Shown piece by piece: positions 61,301-64,000 of a stretch of DNA of 64,000 bases. The notes below the pieces were generated by a model. That model did no database searches and had not been told where the DNA came from. It saw nothing but the letters and a program-made list of their open reading frames with translations. The position numbers were made by a program, and so were the translations under genes. The first letter of the stretch is position 1. The number at the start of each line of letters is the position of its first letter. Source of the DNA: CAZART01 sp964487555 (GTDB taxonomy: Bacteria > Bacteroidota > Rhodothermia > Rhodothermales > VXPQ01). Location of the stretch: positions 16,090 to 80,089 of the forward strand of contig CAZART010000007.1 of assembly GCA_964487555.1 (NCBI GenBank), read 5' to 3'.

Positions 61301-61823
61301 CGAACGTGCTTTGGAGTCGCAGGTGATGTCGGACGAGGTCAGCCGATACCGCTACGTGCATTTCGCTACGCATGGATTTGCCGATCCAGCTTCTCCGGAG
61401 TCCTCAGGCATCGTTCTTTTTTCAACCTCAGCAGGGGCCGATTCGACGTCGCTGACCGAGGACGAACCAAGCTGGTCCGACGATGGCGTGCTTCGTCTCG
61501 ACGAGGTTTATGCCCTCCGACTTAACGCCGACGTGGTCGTCCTGAGTGCGTGCGAGACAGGGTTGGGACCTGTGGCACGTGGAGAAGGAATTCTGAGCCT
61601 CGCACGCGGCTTTCTCTATGCAGGCGCGTCCAACGTGGTAGCGTCACTTTGGAAGGCTGACGATCTGCAGACGCAGAAGCTGATGCTCGGCTTTTATCGG
61701 AACATGCTCGACGGGACCGCCACCTCCTCTTCGCTGCGAGCGGCAAAACTCGACCTTATCCGCGGAAATACGCGATATGCCCGTCCCTATTATTGGGCCA
61801 CGTTTGTACTCATCGGGGCGTAA
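58386..61823 (+). CDS. TPR-CHAT lipoprotein, putative cysteine peptidase
   Basis: 1,145 residues. The signal peptide ends in lipobox FTMFGC (Cys20), so it is probably lipid-anchored outside the cytoplasm. Residues ~40-540 are about eleven kinesin-light-chain-type TPRs of 42 residues (YTQALEAHQKALEIADRAFGEKQHLVAAILNNLG and similar), then a helical region (~560-730) and a CHAT domain (~780-1145). The catalytic pair is intact: His ~996 in RYVHFATHGFAD and Cys ~1056 in VVVLSACETGLG, with RGEGILSLARGFLYAG behind. It shares the plan of the exported CHAT protein at 8744 but is lipidated and has no FecR partner. Its TPR arm could hold a protein partner or substrate. DNA is more AT-rich than the window average. 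The activating signal and the substrate are unknown. Confidence 0.92.
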   Translation: MAARFVVILAAIQLFTMFGCSSADSHQEAIEIGPKIKADTAYARRLVQRAEYLAKEARYDSAAIYFELASNHYEAVQDWSGVVRCDAGKAGCLINLGQFDQARGILNHALDIASTQLDDSDPVLGDAFTSLGRLHIKEHSYERALEAHKKALDIRVLAFGDEHPDVAESYVGLAIACLFTGDYQRAERFFNEALGILRNVWGEEHSDVAAVYTDLGYLYTETGKYDLAVEILEPALRINRSMLGRRHPAVAETLKNLGEAYRLRGDYTQALEAHQKALEIADRAFGEKQHLVAAILNNLGIVHVEIGNPEAAIPFYERSLSIRQALGGADDPALTNNFNNLGVAYMRIGDYDRALRYLQSGLRMRREQFGENNRNVAIYLNNIGTVFSRRGEYNQARGYYEKALRAFIAAVGEQHPYVANQYKVLGGIMNVLGAHGEALTNLEKALLIFQSTTGEQDPYVSSAYHLLGTTYDSLGLSALALDFHYKALSHRTDKYGEHHPLVATHYNEIGNIYGRQASFERALDNYDKALIANHAHKRERSAPNTPSSNNSLSDPIWLQSLWGRARTLSSRGAVRGNFVPDLEAAHDTYYQAAQTLDRMQRRYRNQSSRLHWGEVVAPLMADAVDVSFALYKATDDERHKAAAFYFAEKSKGNVLLAALSDARARRFAGIPDSLLRQERMLLASLISTEQRLLNARTGAHESASTDIARLEQDAFTFTQQHAALIDHFEHSYPNYYKLKYEVEVATPERVQAAGLDDETVLVEYMIGDKKIFIFTLSTRDFDVIAVPRNPGLERQVEDLRRGIVEQNYETYTTNARALYVQLLEPVIHSLEARKLLIVPDGVLNYIPFESLLSETPNYASPNDYSRLPYLINRYAVSYAYSSTLLLETRNRERAEPDRDFVAFAPVSLGGLPAGSAGAGLVEKYASTGAVHSAGWGYLPMTHVEVTQIKNLFSRAYTLFDRLFSDKARVYLGERALESQVMSDEVSRYRYVHFATHGFADPASPESSGIVLFSTSAGADSTSLTEDEPSWSDDGVLRLDEVYALRLNADVVVLSACETGLGPVARGEGILSLARGFLYAGASNVVASLWKADDLQTQKLMLGFYRNMLDGTATSSSLRAAKLDLIRGNTRYARPYYWATFVLIGA

Positions 61824-61872
61824 CCCGGGCGCCGACCTCAAGCGGATCACATCTACGACCGGCGCTCCAGAA

Positions 61873-61891
61873 GAGGCCATTTTGAGGCCTC
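61873..61891 (+). terminator. Possible weak terminator after the CHAT gene
   Basis: GAGGCC (61873-61878) and GGCCTC (61886-61891) form a 6-bp stem with a 7-nt loop 50 bp past the CHAT stop. There is no T-run directly after, so termination is doubtful. Confidence 0.3.
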
Positions 61892-62024
61892 AGCGCGTTA
61901 TTTGTGCCGGCAGCGTGACACCTTTTTCACGTTGCTGCGTCATAACGAGCCATACGCGATGCCGGGACTGGGAGCGCACCCGCCCCTTCGCTGCTTCGGA
62001 CCTCCAAAAAGTTGGCACAATCTT

Positions 62025-63149
62025 ATGTCTGATGTCGTCTTCGCCCTCACCGGCGACGTACGGCGAAATTCGAGAGCTTTGCGGCAACTCCGCGCTCTTT
62101 CGGAGTATGGCCTATCGATCGAGATCGTTTCGCATGGTATCAGCAATTCCGGCATCGGCATTCCTCGCGCAACGCTGCACCTGATCGGCAAACCCGCCGG
62201 CCGAGGGCCACGATATTTCTGGGCCAACCATCGGAAGGTGTTGAACGTGGCGTCAGCCATCCAGGCACGCGTCTATCATGCCAGTGATCTGTACGTGCTC
62301 CCGGCCCTTGCCCGAACTGCGAGACGGCACGGAGGCTCCGTCATCTACGATGCACGGGAGTTGTATCCGTACGTAGCATCTACAGCCGGAAAACCATGGG
62401 TACGAACCTTCTGGCGTTTGCTGGAGGGCCGATACATCCGGCAATCGGACGGGGTCATCACCGTAAGTGACGGCATCGCGCACCAGCTCGTCAGGCTGTA
62501 CGGCATTCACCCTCCGGTCGTCGTGCATAACGTGCCGGAACGACCACCCTTCCGATTATCGAATCGACTACGCAATTCCATCGGCGTTGCTTCCGACGTG
62601 ACGATCATCTTACATCAAGGTCAGATGCGTCCGCATCGTGGATGCGAAATACTGGTCGATGTCATGCAAGACGTGCCCGGAGCCGCGCTGGTATTTCTAG
62701 GTGACGGACCGCTTCGAAACCAACTTCAGCAGCGAGCTCGAGAGAACGATGTCGCTCATTGCGTATTCTTCCTTGATGCCGTGCCACCGGACGAGCTGCT
62801 TGCCTACACCGCTTCAGCCGACGTCGGCGTCTCTCTCCCCGAAGACATTACCCTGAACCACCATCTCGCACTGCCGAACAAACTTTTTGAATATCTCGCC
62901 GCATGCATACCTGTAGTGGCGAGTGACCTCCCGGAAATCAGAAAGGTTGTGGTCGATTTTGACGTGGGAGTCGTCGCCAACGCAAATAACAGGGCCGACC
63001 TTCTGGCAGCGCTGCGACAGGCCACCTTCGACCGGATTCTTCGTGAAAAATGGCGCCGCAATATCCCATCGGTTTTCGAAACATTTAACTGGAGTTCGGC
63101 ATCTCAGAAATTTCTCCACCTCTACGACGACGTTCTCGAATCATCATGA
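62025..63149 (+). CDS. GT4-type glycosyltransferase
   Basis: About 374 residues from the ATG at 62025 (MSDVVFALTGDVRRNSRALRQL); the open frame starts earlier (61902) but its first 41 residues look non-coding. GT-B fold: N-terminal acceptor half with SVIYDARELYPYVAS, C-terminal nucleotide-sugar half with LHQGQMRPHRGCEILVDVM, VFLGDGPLRNQLQ and the EX7E-type region ITLNHHLALPNKLFEYLAACIPVVASDLPEI. It should transfer a sugar from an NDP-donor, most likely for a surface polysaccharide or glycolipid; donor and acceptor are not readable. It shares an ATGA overlap with the thioredoxin-like gene that follows (63146-63149), so the two are translated together. No other sugar genes are next to it. Confidence 0.88.
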   Translation: MSDVVFALTGDVRRNSRALRQLRALSEYGLSIEIVSHGISNSGIGIPRATLHLIGKPAGRGPRYFWANHRKVLNVASAIQARVYHASDLYVLPALARTARRHGGSVIYDARELYPYVASTAGKPWVRTFWRLLEGRYIRQSDGVITVSDGIAHQLVRLYGIHPPVVVHNVPERPPFRLSNRLRNSIGVASDVTIILHQGQMRPHRGCEILVDVMQDVPGAALVFLGDGPLRNQLQQRARENDVAHCVFFLDAVPPDELLAYTASADVGVSLPEDITLNHHLALPNKLFEYLAACIPVVASDLPEIRKVVVDFDVGVVANANNRADLLAALRQATFDRILREKWRRNIPSVFETFNWSSASQKFLHLYDDVLESS

Positions 63150-63661
63150 GCAGTTCCCTCATTGCATGCTGCTGTGCGGCCGTCTTGGTCGCGTTTGCAC
63201 CGATGGCAGTGGCGCAGGACGCCAGCGTGCCCGCCGAGGGGCTGGACTGGTATTCCTTTGAGGAGGCCGTCGACGTTGCGAAGAAGAAGAATAAGAAGAT
63301 CCTGGTGGACGTCTATGCGGTGTGGTGCCCGTGGTGCGGCCGACTTCAGCGCGAAGTCTACACCGACGACGCCGTGCGCTCGTACATCGAGGAAAATTTC
63401 GTCTTGACGAGGCTAGACGCGGAAAATCGCGAAGATAGCATCCAGTTCAGGGACTACACCCTCACGCCGGCCGATCTTTCGACGGGGTTGGGGGCGCAGG
63501 GATTCCCAACGACGGTCTTTCTCGATGCGGACAGCGAGTACATCACCCGCCTTCCCGGTTTTCTGGAAGCAGGCGAATTCCTGCACGTGCTTGGCTACGT
63601 CGGAAGTGAGGCCTTCATCGAGCAAACGTTCGAGGAGTATTCGGAGGCGAAGGTAAAATAG
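63146..63661 (+). CDS. Exported thioredoxin-like protein (CPWC)
   Basis: 171 residues. A signal peptide (MSSSLIACCCAAVLVAFAPMAVAQ) with three Cys in its hydrophobic part, then a thioredoxin fold of the DUF255/thioredoxin_7 kind: ILVDVYAVWCPWCGRLQREVY (Cys61-x-x-Cys64) and cis-Pro121 in QGFPTTVFLD. The CPWC active site indicates disulfide exchange in the periplasm, either reducing (TlpA/DsbD-partner style) or isomerising. The start codon overlaps the glycosyltransferase stop, so it is co-translated with it; a functional link is not obvious. An extended C-terminal helix (FIEQTFEEYSEAKVK) closes the domain. Confidence 0.9.
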   Translation: MSSSLIACCCAAVLVAFAPMAVAQDASVPAEGLDWYSFEEAVDVAKKKNKKILVDVYAVWCPWCGRLQREVYTDDAVRSYIEENFVLTRLDAENREDSIQFRDYTLTPADLSTGLGAQGFPTTVFLDADSEYITRLPGFLEAGEFLHVLGYVGSEAFIEQTFEEYSEAKVK

Positions 63662-63668
63662 CGCTTCG

Positions 63669-64000
63669 TCACTCGCGAGGAATCGGCCGCCTGGCGCGCA
63701 GGATACGGGGACGCCCCGAATAGTCGTTACCAAGCTCCACGTCTACGAACTTCATTTCCTTCAATGCGCGCGACGCCGCGTAACCGAAATCGGCATGCGT
63801 CTCGAAAACGATGTAGCCGCCCGGCTTAAGGAGGTCGAGGCCTGCCGCTCCGAGGTGCTTATAAAAGATGACAGGATCTTCCCTGGACAACAGCGCCAGG
63901 TCCGGCTCGAACGCCGTCACTTCGCTCGGCAGCAAGCCGAACTCTTCCTCCGACACGTACGGCGGATTGGAGATCAGTAGGTCGAGATCCGACGGAGCGT
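63669..64000 (-). CDS. prmC: PrmC (release-factor glutamine methyltransferase), C-terminal part
   Basis: The last ~110 residues run off the right edge of the window. The catalytic NPPY motif is visible at the edge (DLLISNPPYVSEEEFGLLPSEV), followed by FEPDLALLSREDPVIFYKHL, which is the typical PrmC/HemK continuation, and the C-terminal LLKPGGYIVFETHADFG strand. The enzyme methylates the glutamine of the GGQ motif of release factors 1 and 2 using S-adenosylmethionine. It is convergent with the thioredoxin gene, with stops seven bases apart. Start and cofactor-binding part are outside the window. Confidence 0.93.
   Translation of the reverse strand, partial: APSDLDLLISNPPYVSEEEFGLLPSEVTAFEPDLALLSREDPVIFYKHLGAAGLDLLKPGGYIVFETHADFGYAASRALKEMKFVDVELGNDYSGRPRILRARRPIPRE

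Noticed and set aside
62012..62026. Sigma-54-like promoter before the glycosyltransferase
   Set aside because: TGGCAC is present without a TTGC partner at the right distance, and it abuts the start codon.
1..64000. CRISPR arrays, tRNA/rRNA genes, insertion sequences, prophage
   Set aside because: No regularly spaced repeats, no T-loop-like GGTTCGAATCC, no transposase or integrase motif was found.

Overview
The window (64 kb, roughly 55-60% GC by eye) looks like a draft chromosome segment of a Bacteroidota/Rhodothermota-type bacterium. The evidence is four secreted proteins ending in a FlgD-like type IX secretion tail (NYPNPFN or NHPNPFT, then V/L-x-V-Y/F-D/N-LLG and SGVY/SGLY), hybrid two-component sensors with periplasmic propellers, frequent lack of strong Shine-Dalgarno sites, and one promoter (57151-57182) that matches the Bacteroidota pattern TTTG-N20-TAnnTTTG exactly. 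A run of exactly 100 N at 41179-41278 marks a scaffold gap, so this is an assembly with at least one unresolved join. No rRNA, tRNA, CRISPR array, transposase or phage gene was found.

Layout. 1-8.6 kb: the end of a TPR protein, then a ~2,400-residue secreted mosaic protein (LamG, CSLREA, beta-helix, propeller, metzincin-like protease motif, Ig-like domains, sorting tail) and a small exported protein. 8.7-15.1 kb: a FecR-TPR protein and an exported TPR-CHAT peptidase-like protein, preceded by an FHA-GAF-SpoIIE phosphatase and a single-domain response regulator. 15.3-22.8 kb: a four-gene sensory operon (outer-membrane barrel, small PstS-like periplasmic protein, HAMP histidine kinase, propeller/AraC hybrid two-component protein), three of whose genes are joined by ATGA overlaps. 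23-29.4 kb: two lipoproteins, an NlpC/P60 hydrolase, a secreted sorting-tail protein, and an exported RraA-like protein beside a KDPG/KHG-type aldolase. 29.6-39.4 kb: a nine-repeat DUF5666-like secreted protein, then a possible five-gene run (lipoprotein, sigma-54 activator, PEGA-type Ser/Thr kinase, Kelch secreted protein, DUF5683-like protein).

39.5-53.6 kb: a carbamoyltransferase and valS, each truncated at the N gap, a DUF5715/M15-like protein, a kinase/response-regulator cluster, then the housekeeping trio aroC, a DegP-like protease and a PlsC-like acyltransferase. 53.7-61.8 kb: a more AT-rich block with a propeller histidine kinase, a small repeat lipoprotein with the Bacteroidota promoter, about 0.9 kb without a convincing gene, and a second, lipoprotein-type TPR-CHAT protein. 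62-64 kb: a glycosyltransferase overlapping a thioredoxin-like protein, and the C-terminal part of prmC.

Taken together the window is dominated by envelope sensing: five histidine kinases, two lone receivers, an AraC-type hybrid, a SpoIIE phosphatase, a Ser/Thr kinase and a sigma-54 activator, beside many exported proteins. The most interesting candidates are the two extracytoplasmic CHAT proteins with their different neighbours, the four-gene porin/PstS-like/kinase/HTCS operon, and the AT-richer block holding the repeat lipoprotein. Functions are inferred from motifs; no database search was run.
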